Assembly: GCF_000026105.1 (NCBI RefSeq)
Contig: NC_008027.1
Span: 4,794,501 to 4,858,500, forward strand
Direction: 5' to 3'
From: Pseudomonas entomophila L48
GTDB taxonomy: Bacteria; Pseudomonadota; Gammaproteobacteria; Pseudomonadales; Pseudomonadaceae
Length of the DNA stretch: 64,000 bases
The notes under the pieces are model-generated. The model saw only the letters and a list, made by a program, of their open reading frames with translations. It made no database searches and had not been told where the DNA came from. Made by a program: the position numbers and the translations under genes. Below, one piece after another: positions 15,481 through 25,535 of this stretch (the stretch's first letter is position 1; every line of letters starts with the position of its first letter).

Positions 15481-15685
15481 GGCACGTTCATAAGGAAAAC
15501 CCTTACAGGACGGCGATTTAGCGCAACATTGGAAGGTGAAAGGAGTGTGAAAGAGAAAAACTGACGAGAAAAATCAAACCCACTCAAGCGGATAGGGCGC
15601 AGAGTTAAAGTGATTTATTAAGAGTAAGATTTTTTCGGTATTACCAAGGCGTTTCTGCTATCGAATCAAGCAGGGAGGGAGGGGT
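15481..15685. other. Intergenic, mraZ promoter to rnpB 3' end
   Basis: AT-richer non-coding stretch on the downstream side of rnpB and upstream side of the mraZ promoter. No credible gene is seen, and no hairpin-plus-U-tract terminator for rnpB is obvious. A purine-rich run (GGGAGGGAGGGG) directly abuts the rnpB 3' end. Confidence 0.6.
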
Positions 15686-16043
15686 GGAGAGTCGATCTGT
15701 AAGCCGGGTTTTGTCGAGGACAGTCATTCCTCTACGACGGCCATCACTGGACGCCTCTAGCAACCTACCCGGTTCCGACGCGGGCCGCGCCGTATGGAAC
15801 CCTATTTGGTCTTGCTCCGAGTGGGGTTTACCTAGCCACGAACTGTTGCCAGTCGCGCGGTGCGCTCTTACCGCACCTTTTCACCCTTACCGGCGCCGAA
15901 GCGCTTAGGCGGTTGTTTTCTGTGGCACTTTCCGTAGGCTCGCGCCTCCCAGGCGTTACCTGGCACTCTGCCCTATGGAGCCCGGACTTTCCTCCCCCGC
16001 CTCTTGCGGAACAAAAGACGGCAGCGACTGTCCGATCGACTCT
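15686..16043 (-). ncRNA. rnpB: RNase P RNA (class A)
   Basis: Catalytic RNA of RNase P, which removes 5' leaders from pre-tRNAs. On the minus strand the 5' end AGAGTCGATCGGACAGTC (from 16043) and the 3' end CAGATCGACTCTCC (to about 15686) pair to form helix P1. Between them are the conserved GAGGAAAGTCCGGGCTCC block (CR-I), the GAAAAGGTGCGGTAAGAGCGC region, and GGTAAACCCCACTCGGAGCAA. Length about 358 nt is typical of gammaproteobacterial class A. Exact ends are estimated from P1. Confidence 0.95.
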
Positions 16044-16052
16044 CCGCCGACA

Positions 16053-16082
16053 AGGTTACCGGCAGGCGCGCTCAAGAACAAG
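16053..16082 (-). promoter_or_regulatory. Probable rnpB promoter
   Basis: On the minus strand TTGTTC (16077-16082) and TAACCT (16053-16058) are 18 bp apart, and the -10 element ends 9 bases before the mature rnpB 5' end. Position fits; hexamer matches are moderate. Confidence 0.45.
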
Positions 16083-16160
16083 CGATGTAACAAATAATGC
16101 CATTTGGCCATTATCGCAACCTCGGTCGATTACCTGGCCACAGGGGCCTTGACCGCGTGA

Positions 16161-16235
16161 TGGCGGCCAGGTGTTTGGCGACAGCCTTGCAGCGCTCTCA
16201 AGATCGAGCGCCGCGCGGGCGGCGCTCGATCTCAT
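16161..16235. repeat. Mosaic repeat, GATCGAGCGCCGC hairpin family, copy 1
   Basis: Contains a perfect 14-bp inverted repeat (16201-16214 with 16219-16232, 4-base loop) preceded by about 40 bases, GGCGGCCAGGTG to GCAGCGC. A related unit occurs at 52683-52746. Non-coding, between rsmI and rnpB. Distinct in sequence from the GTAGGAGC-type REPs. Confidence 0.7.
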
Positions 16236-16266
16236 GAGCCCCACACCTTGACCTCGAAAGCCCCAA

Positions 16267-17157
16267 TCAGCTGGTTTTCTGCTTATCCAACGCCAACTGA
16301 TACAGCAGGTTCTTGCGCACCCCAGTGATCTCGGCCGCCAGTGCCGCGGCCTTCTTCAACGGCATCTCTGCCAACAGCAGATCCAGAACGCGCTGCGCCT
16401 CGCTGCTGATCGCCTGCTCACCTTCAGGCGCGCTCCAGCCAGCCACCAGCACCACGCACTCGCCACGCTGCTGATTGCTATCGCCCTGCACGAATGCGCG
16501 CAGCTCGGCCAGCGGCAGGCCCTTGAGCGTCTCGAAAGTCTTGGTGATCTCACGTGCCAATACCGCCGGGCGATCACCACCAAACACTGCCTCCATATCC
16601 TCCAGGCATTCGAGGATACGATGGGGCGCCTCATAGAAAATCAGCGTGCGCGGTTCTTCACTCACTTGCTCCAGGCGCGCCCGACGCCCTGCTGTCTTGG
16701 CCGGCAGGAACCCTTCGAAGATGAATCGATCCGACGGCAGCCCCGCCGCCGACAACGCCGCGATCAGCGCACACGCGCCTGGCACTGGCACCACCTGCAC
16801 ACCCGCTGCCCGCGCCTGGCGCACCAAGTGATAGCCCGGGTCGGAAATCAGCGGCGTACCAGCATCGGACACCAGCGCCACATCGTCACCGGCCAGCAAC
16901 CGGGTGATGAAGCGACTACCTTCGTCGCGCTCGTTGTGCTCATGGCAGGCCGCCAATGGCGTGTCGATACCGAAATGCTGGAGCAGACGCACCGAGTGGC
17001 GAGTGTCCTCTGCGGCGATCAGGCTGACATCGGCCAGCACTTTCAGCGCCCTGGCGCTCATGTCGTCGAGGTTGCCGATGGGCGTGGCGACCACATACAG
17101 CGTTCCCATGGTGGATTTCGAAGCCCCTGCAACATCAGTCACTGCGCACACCTGCAT
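16267..17157 (-). CDS. rsmI: 16S rRNA (cytidine1402-2'-O)-methyltransferase
   Basis: Tetrapyrrole-methylase-fold SAM enzyme that 2'-O-methylates C1402 of 16S rRNA. 296 residues from the first ATG; an ATG at 17109 starts the conserved core (MGTLYVVATPIGNL, 280 residues) and is an equally plausible start, since neither has a strong ribosome binding site. Motifs: TPIGNLDDMS, SDAGTPLISDPG and GLPSDRFIFEGFLP. Divergent from lpoA, the usual arrangement in gammaproteobacteria. Confidence 0.95.
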   Translation of the reverse strand: MQVCAVTDVAGASKSTMGTLYVVATPIGNLDDMSARALKVLADVSLIAAEDTRHSVRLLQHFGIDTPLAACHEHNERDEGSRFITRLLAGDDVALVSDAGTPLISDPGYHLVRQARAAGVQVVPVPGACALIAALSAAGLPSDRFIFEGFLPAKTAGRRARLEQVSEEPRTLIFYEAPHRILECLEDMEAVFGGDRPAVLAREITKTFETLKGLPLAELRAFVQGDSNQQRGECVVLVAGWSAPEGEQAISSEAQRVLDLLLAEMPLKKAAALAAEITGVRKNLLYQLALDKQKTS

Positions 17158-17329
17158 TTCGGATCAAAGGCGCCATTGTAGCCCGAGCGCCGGTAACAGG
17201 GCGCAACGAACTTCACCGCTCACCTGCCCGGCGCCACCTATAGTGAAGGTTCGGCATCGGCAAGATCGCGCCCGGACCGCCGCTTGGGTACAATTGTCGG
17301 CCAACTTGATCGAGTAACAGGACCTTTAC

Positions 17330-19147
17330 ATGATCGCTTGCCTGCGGCTGTTCACAGCCCTCTGCCTCGCTGCCCTGCTGGCAGCCTGCGCCAGCTCGCC
17401 CTCATCCAGCCTGGGCGAACTGCCACGCACCCCGGACGCCAGCATCGAGCAACTGCTCGACAAGGCAGCCACCAGCAAGTCGGCCGAAGACGCCGCACTG
17501 CTGCGCCTGAGCGCCGCCGACCTGGCCTACAAGCAAAAGGACTTCCCCCGCGCCGCCCGCATTCTCGAGCAGGTGCCGCTGGACTCGCTCAAGCCTGCCC
17601 AGCAAGTGTTCGCCTCCACGCTGGCCGCCGAACTGGCCATGAGCCGCAACCAGCCCAAGGCAGCCCTGACCGCCCTCGCCCACCCAAGCCTGCAACGCGT
17701 CGGCGAGCTGCCGGAAGAACAGCAGTTGCGCACCTACAGCGTGCACGCCGCCGCACTGGAGGCTGATGGCCAGACCCTGGCCGCCGCCCAGCAGCGCGTG
17801 CTGCTCGTCCCACTGCTCAACGCCCAGGCCGCCGCAACCAACAATGACGCCATCTGGGCCCTGGTCGCCTCGCTGCCCGCCGAACAACTGCAGCAGCCCT
17901 CCAGCGATGCGACACTCGCCGGCTGGACCAGCCTGGCGCTCGCGGTGAAGAGTGCCGGCACCCTCGAACAACAGCAGGCGGCCATCGACGCCTGGCGCAA
18001 GCAAAACCCCGACCACCCGGCTTCGAAACAACTGCCGGTGGCCCTGACCAAACTCAAGGAACTGGCCAGCCAGCCCCTGACCAAGATCGCCCTGCTCCTG
18101 CCGCAGGAAGGCCAGCTTGCAGGCGTTGCCCGCGCCCTGCGCGACGGCTTCATGGCCGCCCATTTCCAGGCCCAGCAAGGTGGCCAGCCAGCGCCCGCCG
18201 TTCAGGTGTTCGACAGCTCGCGCATCACCTCGCTCGATGACTTCTACCGCCAGGCCCAGGCCGCCGGTGTGCAACTGGTCGTCGGCCCGCTGGAAAAACC
18301 CCTGGTGAAGAAGCTCGCCGCCTATCCACAACTACCCATCACCACCCTGGCACTGAACTACGCCGACGCCGGCCAGAAAGCACCGCCGCAGTTGTTCCAG
18401 TTCGGTCTTGCCGCCGAGGACGAAGCCCGCGAAGTCGCCCGCCGTGCCCGCGCCGACGGCATGGCCCGTGCTGTTGCGCTGGTCCCGAGCGGTGAATGGG
18501 GCGATCGCGTGCTCGCCGCATTCCGCAAGGATTGGGAAGCCAATGGCGGCACCCTGCTCGCCGCCGAGCGCATCGCCCAGCCAGTCGCCCTGGCCCAGCA
18601 GATCGCCGAGCTGTTCCAGCTGCGTCAGAGCGAAGGCCGCGCCAAGAGCCTGCAGAGCACCGTGGGTGGCAACATTGCCGCCCAGCCGTCGCGCCGCCAG
18701 GACATCGACTTCATCTTCCTCGCAGCCACCCCGCAGCAGGCCCAGCAGATCAAGCCGACCCTCAACTTCCAGTACGCGGGTGACGTACCGGTCTACGCCA
18801 CCTCGAACCTGTACAGCGCCAGCGGCGACGTCAACCAGTACAACGACATGAACGGCATCCGCTTCTGCGAAACCCCGTGGCTGCTCGACAGCACCAACAG
18901 CCTGCGTCAGCAGGTGGTGCAGCAGTGGCCTCAGGCCGCAGGCAGCCTCGGTCGCCTGTACGCCATGGGCGTCGACGCCTACAGCCTGGCCCCCCGCCTG
19001 GACCAGCTCAAGGCACTGCCAGGCAACCGAATCGAAGGCCAATCCGGCAGCCTGAGCATGAACGTCAATCAGCGTGTCGAGCGCCAATTGCCCTGGGCCG
19101 AGTTCTCCGGCGGCCAGATCAAGCGCCTGCCGGACACCCCTCGCTGA
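17330..19147 (+). CDS. lpoA: Penicillin-binding protein activator LpoA
   Basis: Outer-membrane lipoprotein that reaches through the periplasm to activate the bifunctional synthase PBP1a. 605 residues: signal peptide with lipobox LLAAC (lipidated Cys 20), an N-terminal TPR-like helical part rich in Ala and Gln (about 30-250), then a periplasmic-binding-protein-like domain from about residue 255 (TKIALLLPQEGQ) to the end. Stop and yraN start share a base (TGATG). Formerly YraM. Confidence 0.93.
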   Translation: MIACLRLFTALCLAALLAACASSPSSSLGELPRTPDASIEQLLDKAATSKSAEDAALLRLSAADLAYKQKDFPRAARILEQVPLDSLKPAQQVFASTLAAELAMSRNQPKAALTALAHPSLQRVGELPEEQQLRTYSVHAAALEADGQTLAAAQQRVLLVPLLNAQAAATNNDAIWALVASLPAEQLQQPSSDATLAGWTSLALAVKSAGTLEQQQAAIDAWRKQNPDHPASKQLPVALTKLKELASQPLTKIALLLPQEGQLAGVARALRDGFMAAHFQAQQGGQPAPAVQVFDSSRITSLDDFYRQAQAAGVQLVVGPLEKPLVKKLAAYPQLPITTLALNYADAGQKAPPQLFQFGLAAEDEAREVARRARADGMARAVALVPSGEWGDRVLAAFRKDWEANGGTLLAAERIAQPVALAQQIAELFQLRQSEGRAKSLQSTVGGNIAAQPSRRQDIDFIFLAATPQQAQQIKPTLNFQYAGDVPVYATSNLYSASGDVNQYNDMNGIRFCETPWLLDSTNSLRQQVVQQWPQAAGSLGRLYAMGVDAYSLAPRLDQLKALPGNRIEGQSGSLSMNVNQRVERQLPWAEFSGGQIKRLPDTPR

Positions 19148-19518
19148 TGCCTGACGCATCGCCATCCTGCGCCGGCCAGGCCGCCGAAGACCACGCCCTC
19201 GAGCATCTTCGAGGGCAGGGTTTGCGGCTGCTGGCCCGCAATTGGCGATGCAAGGGCGGTGAGCTCGATCTGGTCATGCTCGATGCCGATACAGTAGTAT
19301 TCGTCGAAGTCCGCTATCGGTTGCACGCGGGCTTTGGTGGCGCGCTCGGCAGTATCGATGGGCGCAAGCAGAAGCGACTGACGCTTGCCGCCAACCTTTT
19401 CCTGCAGAGCGAACCCCGCTGGGCCGATAAGCCCTGCCGCTTCGATGTTGTCGCCCTGCAGGGCCAGGGGCACGCGGGGCAACCGCTTCAATGGCTGAAA
19501 AACGCCTTCGAATGCTGA
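19147..19518 (+). CDS. yraN: YraN / UPF0102 endonuclease-fold protein
   Basis: 123-residue protein of the Holliday-junction-resolvase-related UPF0102 family, function not established. The ATG at 19147 overlaps the lpoA stop by one base; the open frame upstream is a shadow inside lpoA. The family core is visible: NWRCKGGELDLVM, then VVFVEVRYR, corresponding to the E-x-D and E-x-K/R pattern of restriction-endonuclease-like folds. The lpoA-yraN-diaA order is the classical neighbourhood. Confidence 0.93.
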   Translation: MPDASPSCAGQAAEDHALEHLRGQGLRLLARNWRCKGGELDLVMLDADTVVFVEVRYRLHAGFGGALGSIDGRKQKRLTLAANLFLQSEPRWADKPCRFDVVALQGQGHAGQPLQWLKNAFEC

Positions 19519-20774
<1,256 letters not shown>

Positions 20775-20778
20775 CCCC

Positions 20779-20798
20779 TTCGCCGGCTTGCCGGCGAA
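20779..20798. repeat. Isolated REP core palindrome
   Basis: A perfect 20-base palindrome-like core, TTCGCCGGCTTGCCGGCGAA, between the BON gene and the following lipoprotein gene. It matches the core of the REPs elsewhere in the window but lacks the GTAGGAGC flank and a partner copy. Confidence 0.6.
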
Positions 20799-20824
20799 CA
20801 ACCCTCGAAACCCAGGAAACACTC

Positions 20825-21043
20825 ATGAAGAAGCTTCTGCTGCCCGCCCTGCTCATCGGCGCTTTCGCCACCCTGGCCGGCTGCTCCACCCCGAGCGTGA
20901 TCACCCTCAACGACGGCCGCGAACTGCAGACCACCGACACGCCGGAATTCGACCGTGCCTCGGGCTTCTACGAGTTCAAGCAGCTGGACGGCAAGCCGAC
21001 CCGCATCAACAAGGACCAGGTCCAGAGCATCAAGGACCTGTAA
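20825..21043 (+). CDS. YgdI/YgdR-like small lipoprotein
   Basis: 72-residue lipoprotein with signal peptide and lipobox LAGC (Cys 20). The mature part is a single DUF903 SH3-like domain, with the typical VITLNDGRELQT opening and a C-terminal INKDQVQSIKDL. The family is widespread in gammaproteobacteria with no firm function. Followed directly by a strong terminator. Confidence 0.9.
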   Translation: MKKLLLPALLIGAFATLAGCSTPSVITLNDGRELQTTDTPEFDRASGFYEFKQLDGKPTRINKDQVQSIKDL

Positions 21044-21058
21044 TCCGAAAGCAGTAAC

Positions 21059-21090
21059 AAAAAAGGCGATCCATCCGGATCGCCTTTTTT
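21059..21090. terminator. Bidirectional Rho-independent terminator
   Basis: Stem GGCGATCC / GGATCGCC (21065-21072 and 21077-21084), loop ATCC, with six A before and six T after. It serves the small lipoprotein gene (plus) and sspB (minus), which converge here. Confidence 0.92.
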
Positions 21091-21091
21091 G

Positions 21092-21526
21092 TTACTTGAC
21101 CACCTTGAGGCTGGGCCGACCACTCGGACGTGGCGGCTGACCACCACCCTCGGGCGGACCATCGTCATTCGGCTCGACACCCTCATCCGCCGTCAGATCA
21201 TCCCCATCGTCGAGTGGCGGCTCGAGCTCGAAGACCATGCCCTGGCCATTCTCCCGGGCGTAGATACCCAGGATCGCGCCGATCGGCACATACAGCGTGT
21301 GGGCCACGCCACCGAAGCGCCCCTCGAAGCTCACCGCCTCATTGTCCATGTGCAGGCTGCGCACGGCGCTGGGGGAGATGTTCAGCACGATCTGGCCATC
21401 ACTGGCGAAACCTTGGGGCACCTGGACGGCCGGGTACTCGGCATTGACCAGCATGTGGGGGGTGCAATCGTTGTCGACGATCCACTCGTACAGCGCTCGA
21501 ACCAGATAAGGGCGACTGGAGTTCAT
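21092..21526 (-). CDS. sspB: ClpXP protease specificity-enhancing factor SspB
   Basis: Adaptor that delivers ssrA-tagged and other substrates to ClpXP. 144 residues from the ATG at 21526, preceded by a GGAG ribosome binding site; a TTG one codon earlier is ignored. The N-terminal substrate-binding domain starts SSRPYLVRALYEWIVDN; the tail is a flexible acidic/proline linker ending in RPSLKVVK, the ClpX-binding peptide. Lies 15 bases after sspA, an operon. Confidence 0.95.
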   Translation of the reverse strand: MNSSRPYLVRALYEWIVDNDCTPHMLVNAEYPAVQVPQGFASDGQIVLNISPSAVRSLHMDNEAVSFEGRFGGVAHTLYVPIGAILGIYARENGQGMVFELEPPLDDGDDLTADEGVEPNDDGPPEGGGQPPRPSGRPSLKVVK

Positions 21527-21541
21527 CAACGGCTCCTTTTT

Positions 21542-22165
21542 TTAAACCTTGCGCATTTCACGTTCGGTAGCGGACAGGCTCGCCTGGAAAGGCTCGCGGG
21601 CGAACTGTCGCTCCATGTAATCCAGCAGCGGCTTGGCCTGCCGCGGCAATTCGATACCCATCACCGGCAAACGCCAGAGGATGGGCAGTAGACAGCAATC
21701 GACCAGGCTTTGCTCCTCACTCATGAAGCAGGCCATCTCGCCAAACAGCGGCGCCACACCCGTAAGGCTCTCACGCAGCTCCTTGCGCGCCTGGGCGCGT
21801 GCCGCGTCGCTGCTGCGCGTATCGAGCACTGTGTCGGCCAAGGCGCACCAGTCGCGCTGGATGCGATGCATCAGCAGGCGGCTGTTGCCACGGGCCACCG
21901 GATAAACCGGCATCAACGGCGGGTGCGGGTAGCGCTCCTCGAGATACTCCATCACCACCGATGACTCGTACAACGCCAGGTCTCGATCGACCAGGGTCGG
22001 CAGGCTGCCGTAGGGGTTCACTTCAACCAGCTTGGGCGGTAGACGCTTGGGGTCGACATCGATGATCTGCACCGTGACGCCTTTCTCCGCGAGCACGAGG
22101 CGTACCCGATGAGAATAATGATCAGCGGGGTCGGAATAGCAGGCTAACCTGTTGGTTGCGCCCAT
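21542..22165 (-). CDS. sspA: Stringent starvation protein A
   Basis: Glutathione-S-transferase-fold protein that binds RNA polymerase and acts in stationary-phase and stress gene control. 207 residues from the ATG at 22165; upstream extension reaches into the petC terminator and is discarded. The thioredoxin-like N-terminal domain ([20 protein letters not shown]) is followed by an all-helical C-terminal domain. Like other SspA proteins it lacks an obvious catalytic Ser/Cys for glutathione chemistry. Confidence 0.95.
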   Translation of the reverse strand: MGATNRLACYSDPADHYSHRVRLVLAEKGVTVQIIDVDPKRLPPKLVEVNPYGSLPTLVDRDLALYESSVVMEYLEERYPHPPLMPVYPVARGNSRLLMHRIQRDWCALADTVLDTRSSDAARAQARKELRESLTGVAPLFGEMACFMSEEQSLVDCCLLPILWRLPVMGIELPRQAKPLLDYMERQFAREPFQASLSATEREMRKV

Positions 22166-22204
22166 GTAGCGCCTCCTCGCACGGGATGCTTGTAAAACTC
22201 TAAA

Positions 22205-22258
22205 TGAAAACGCGCCCGGGGCGCCCAGGCATGTCTGCCAAGGCGCCCCGGGCGCGTT
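22205..22258 (-). terminator. Terminator of petABC
   Basis: A perfect 17-bp GC-rich inverted repeat (22209-22225 with 22242-22258) followed on the minus strand by TTTT. It lies between petC and the sspA coding start, so sspAB must have its own promoter or depend on read-through. Confidence 0.85.
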
Positions 22259-22282
22259 CAACTACCAGAAACTACTGCGTGA

Positions 22283-23062
22283 TCAGTGCACGTCCTTCCA
22301 GTATTCGCGCTTGAGCAAGTAGGCGAACACGAAGAAGAAAGCCAGGTACAGCAGTACATAGGTGCCTATGCGCTGGCTTTCCAGTTTGACCGGGTTGGCC
22401 GAATAGGCCAGGAAGGTCACCAGGTTCTTGACCTTCTCGTCGAACTGCTCGGTGGTCAGGGTACCGGATTTCTCCTCGACGGTCAGCTGGTCGCACGCTT
22501 CATGGGTCAACGGGCTGCCGGTCAGCGGGTCGAATTGCTTCTTGCCGTCGATCACGGTCTGTACCTGCTTGCAACCAATCACCTGGTTGCCTTGCAGCCC
22601 GACCAGCACGTTGGGCATGCCCACATTGGGGAACACCTTGTTGTTCACCCGGTAGGGCCGCGCCGGATCCTCGTAGAAGCTGCGCAGGTAGGTGTACAGC
22701 CAGTCGTTGCCGCGCACCCGGGCGACCAGGGTGAGATCGGGTGGCGCCGCGCCGAACCAGGTCTTGGCATCGTTCGGCTGCATGCCGATCTTCATGTGGT
22801 CGCCGATCTTGGCACCGGTGAATACCAGGTTCTCGAGCATCAGCTCGTGGGGTATCCCCAGATCGTCGGCTACCCGCTCATAGCGCTGGAACTTGGCGCT
22901 GTGGCAACCCATGCAATAGTTGGCGAAGGTACGCGCGCCGTCCTGGAGGGCGGCCTTGTCGGTCAGGTCGACATCGACCTTGTCCAGCTCCAGGCTGTGT
23001 TCGGCAGCGAAGGACAGGCCAGGCATCAGTGCCAGCAAAAATACTGCAATCAACTTTTTCAT
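22283..23062 (-). CDS. petC: Cytochrome c1 subunit of the bc1 complex
   Basis: Carries electrons from the Rieske protein to cytochrome c. 259 residues with a signal peptide (cleavage after about Ala 20), the haem c motif CMGCH at 50-54, and one C-terminal membrane anchor (TYVLLYLAFFFVFAYLL) before a basic tail. The start overlaps the petB stop by one base; third gene of petABC. Confidence 0.96.
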   Translation of the reverse strand: MKKLIAVFLLALMPGLSFAAEHSLELDKVDVDLTDKAALQDGARTFANYCMGCHSAKFQRYERVADDLGIPHELMLENLVFTGAKIGDHMKIGMQPNDAKTWFGAAPPDLTLVARVRGNDWLYTYLRSFYEDPARPYRVNNKVFPNVGMPNVLVGLQGNQVIGCKQVQTVIDGKKQFDPLTGSPLTHEACDQLTVEEKSGTLTTEQFDEKVKNLVTFLAYSANPVKLESQRIGTYVLLYLAFFFVFAYLLKREYWKDVH

Positions 23063-24273
23063 CAGCCAGTCACCCTTTCCGGAACCGGTTTGGTCTTCTC
23101 AAGCCTTGTGTAGAACGGCATCAGCAGGAAGTAGGCGAAGTACAGCACCGTACACACCTGCGACAGCAAGGTCCGGCCCGGTGTTGGCGCCAGTACGCCC
23201 AGCACGCCGAGGATGACGAAGGCCACGCAGAACACCAGCAGGAAGATCTTGCTCAGCCAGCCCTTGTAGCGCATGGAGCGCACAGGGCTGCGGTCGAGCC
23301 AGGGCAGCACGAACAGCACGGCAATGGCGGCGCCCATGGCGATCACGCCGAACAGCTTGTCAGGGACCGCACGCAGGATCGCGTAGAACGGCGTGAAGTA
23401 CCACACCGGTGCGATGTGCTCAGGCGTCTTGAAGGCGTTGGCCTGCTCGAAGTTCGGTTTTTCCAGGAAGTAGCCGCCCATTTCCGGGAAGAAGAACACC
23501 ACGGCGCAGAACACGAAGAGGAACACCACCACGCCGACGATATCCTTGACGGTGTAGTACGGGTGGAACGGAATACCATCCAGCGGAATGCCGTTCTCGT
23601 CCTTTTTCTTCTTGATGTCCACACCATCCGGGTTGTTCGAACCCACTTCGTGCAGTGCCAGGATGTGCAGTACCACCAGGCCGAGGATCACGATCGGCAG
23701 GGCCACCACGTGCAGGGCGAAGAAGCGGTTCAGGGTGATGCCGGAAATCAGGTAGTCACCACGGATCCACTGAGTGAGGTCGCCGCCGATCACCGGGATC
23801 GCGCCGAACAGCGAGATGATCACCTGGGCACCCCAGTACGACATCTGGCCCCACGGCAGCAGGTAGCCCATGAAGGCCTCGGCCATCAGCGCCAGGTAGA
23901 TCAGCATGCCGAACAGCCAGACCAGCTCGCGGGGCTTCTGGTAGGAGCCGTAGAGCAGGCCGCGGAACATGTGCAGGTAGACCACGATGAAGAATGCCGA
24001 GGCGCCGGTGGAGTGCAGGTAGCGCAGGATCCAGCCGTACTCGACGTCGCGCATGATGTACTCGACCGAGGCGAAGGCCTCTTCCGCCGAGGGGGTGAAG
24101 CTCATGGTCAGCCACACGCCGGTGACGATCTGGTTGACCAGCACCAGCAGCGCCAGGGAGCCGAAGAAATACAGGAAATTGAAGTTCTTGGGCGCGTAAT
24201 ACTTGCTCAGATGGTCTTCCCACATTTTCGTCGCGGGGAAGCGCGCATCGATCCACTCCATGAACTTGCTCAT
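23062..24273 (-). CDS. petB: Cytochrome b subunit of the bc1 complex
   Basis: Eight-helix membrane protein with the two b haems and the Qo/Qi quinone sites. 403 residues from the ATG at 24273, which shares a base with the petA stop; an adjacent ATG at 24276 and a longer frame inside petA are less likely. Haem-ligand histidines lie in helices B and D (LHSTGASAF, YLHMFRG, ALHVVALP). The Qo motif reads PVWY instead of the classical PEWY, lacking the glutamate proposed as proton acceptor in alphaproteobacteria. Confidence 0.96.
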   Translation of the reverse strand: MSKFMEWIDARFPATKMWEDHLSKYYAPKNFNFLYFFGSLALLVLVNQIVTGVWLTMSFTPSAEEAFASVEYIMRDVEYGWILRYLHSTGASAFFIVVYLHMFRGLLYGSYQKPRELVWLFGMLIYLALMAEAFMGYLLPWGQMSYWGAQVIISLFGAIPVIGGDLTQWIRGDYLISGITLNRFFALHVVALPIVILGLVVLHILALHEVGSNNPDGVDIKKKKDENGIPLDGIPFHPYYTVKDIVGVVVFLFVFCAVVFFFPEMGGYFLEKPNFEQANAFKTPEHIAPVWYFTPFYAILRAVPDKLFGVIAMGAAIAVLFVLPWLDRSPVRSMRYKGWLSKIFLLVFCVAFVILGVLGVLAPTPGRTLLSQVCTVLYFAYFLLMPFYTRLEKTKPVPERVTG

Positions 24274-24866
24274 CATGCTTTCTCCTGATCGATGCCGATG
24301 ACGATGAGATCGTCCGACTCGTACGAGTGCGGTGGCACTGGCAGGTTCAGCGGCGCCGGCTGGGACTTGTAGACACGGCCTGCCAGGTCGTAGTGCGAAC
24401 CGTGGCACGGGCAGAAGTAGCCACCGACCCATTTCGGACCGAGGTCGGCCGGGGCGACTTCAGGACGGAACGTCGGTGAGCAACCCAGGTGGGTGCACAG
24501 GCCGACCAGGACGAGAATCTCGGGCTTGATCGAACGGTTCTGCGGGTCGACGTAGGTGGGCTGCACCGACGCCTTGGACTCAGGGTCGGAGAGCTCACCG
24601 GCGATCTTTTTCAGATTACCGAGGATCTCTTCCGTTCGCCGCACGATGAATACAGGTTGGCCACGCCATTCAGCCACCATCTGCTGCCCGGGCTCGACCT
24701 TGGCAATATTGACCTTCACCGGTGCACCCGCGGCTTTCGCCTTGGCACTGGGAAACCATGACCCTACGAACGGTACCGCAGCCCCCACTGCCCCCGCTGC
24801 CCCGACCACGGATGTCGCGGCTACGAGGAAGCGGCGCCGGCCTGCGTTGACGCCGTCATTGCTCAT
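24273..24866 (-). CDS. petA: Rieske iron-sulfur subunit of the bc1 complex
   Basis: High-potential 2Fe-2S protein accepting the first electron from ubiquinol. 197 residues. An N-terminal twin-arginine segment RRRFLVAA (10-17) and hydrophobic helix act as Tat signal-anchor. Cluster ligands are in CTHLGC (124-129) and CPCHGS (152-157), including the disulfide cysteines. First gene of petABC. Confidence 0.97.
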   Translation of the reverse strand: MSNDGVNAGRRRFLVAATSVVGAAGAVGAAVPFVGSWFPSAKAKAAGAPVKVNIAKVEPGQQMVAEWRGQPVFIVRRTEEILGNLKKIAGELSDPESKASVQPTYVDPQNRSIKPEILVLVGLCTHLGCSPTFRPEVAPADLGPKWVGGYFCPCHGSHYDLAGRVYKSQPAPLNLPVPPHSYESDDLIVIGIDQEKA

Positions 24867-25075
24867 TCAGTCCTCTCCCATCAGCTTGCTTGGCCTGCTC
24901 TAACAGGCATCTACTTAGGTATGTCTGTGGCACTAAAAATTGGCCGCAATGGTAAGGAACAAATCCACACACTGACAAGGTGATTACCCGCTAGTTGGGG
25001 TGCAACCCTCGCTTTGCTTGATCTGTGTCTATGCGGCAAACAACCACGGACTAGCTGACAGGTTAGTTCAAGACA

Positions 25076-25111
25076 TAAAAAAAGCCCGGTTCCAAGGAAC
25101 CGGGCTTTTTT
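25076..25111 (-). terminator. Terminator of rplM-rpsI
   Basis: Stem GCCCGGTTCC / GGAACCGGGC (25084-25093 and 25096-25105). On the minus strand it is followed by seven T; the plus strand also has a T run, so it could act in both directions. Lies 18 bases beyond the rpsI stop. Confidence 0.92.
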
Positions 25112-25128
25112 CGACTGCCGAAGCGGTA

Positions 25129-25521
25129 TTAACGCTTGGAGTACTGAGGACGCTTACGCGCTTTACGCAGACCCACTTTCTTACGCTCGACTTCACGGGC
25201 GTCGCGGGTGACGTAGCCAGCACGACGCAGGGCGCCACGCAGGGTTTCGTCGTATTCCATCAGGGCGCGGGTGATGCCGTGGCGGATCGCACCGGCCTGA
25301 CCGCTGACACCACCACCGGAAACGGTGACGTAGATGTCGAATTTCTCAACGGTTTCGGTCAGTTCCAGCGGCTGGCGAACAACCATGCGAGCGGTTTCGC
25401 GGCCGAAGAACACGTCCAGAGAACGGTTGTTGATGGAGATGTTGCCAGTACCCGGACGCAGGAAAACGCGTGCGGTTGCGGTCTTGCGACGGCCAGTGCC
25501 GTAGTTTTGAGTCGCCGACAT
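25129..25521 (-). CDS. rpsI: 30S ribosomal protein S9
   Basis: 130-residue S9. The N-terminal [14 protein letters not shown] and the strongly basic C-terminal tail [11 protein letters not shown], which reaches the P-site tRNA, are both present. 14 bases downstream of rplM, the universal pairing. Confidence 0.98.
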   Translation of the reverse strand: MSATQNYGTGRRKTATARVFLRPGTGNISINNRSLDVFFGRETARMVVRQPLELTETVEKFDIYVTVSGGGVSGQAGAIRHGITRALMEYDETLRGALRRAGYVTRDAREVERKKVGLRKARKRPQYSKR

Positions 25522-25535
25522 AATGAACTATCCCG

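Noticed and set aside
15684..16152. Short plus-strand frames across rnpB
   Set aside because: They read through the conserved RNase P RNA in antisense.
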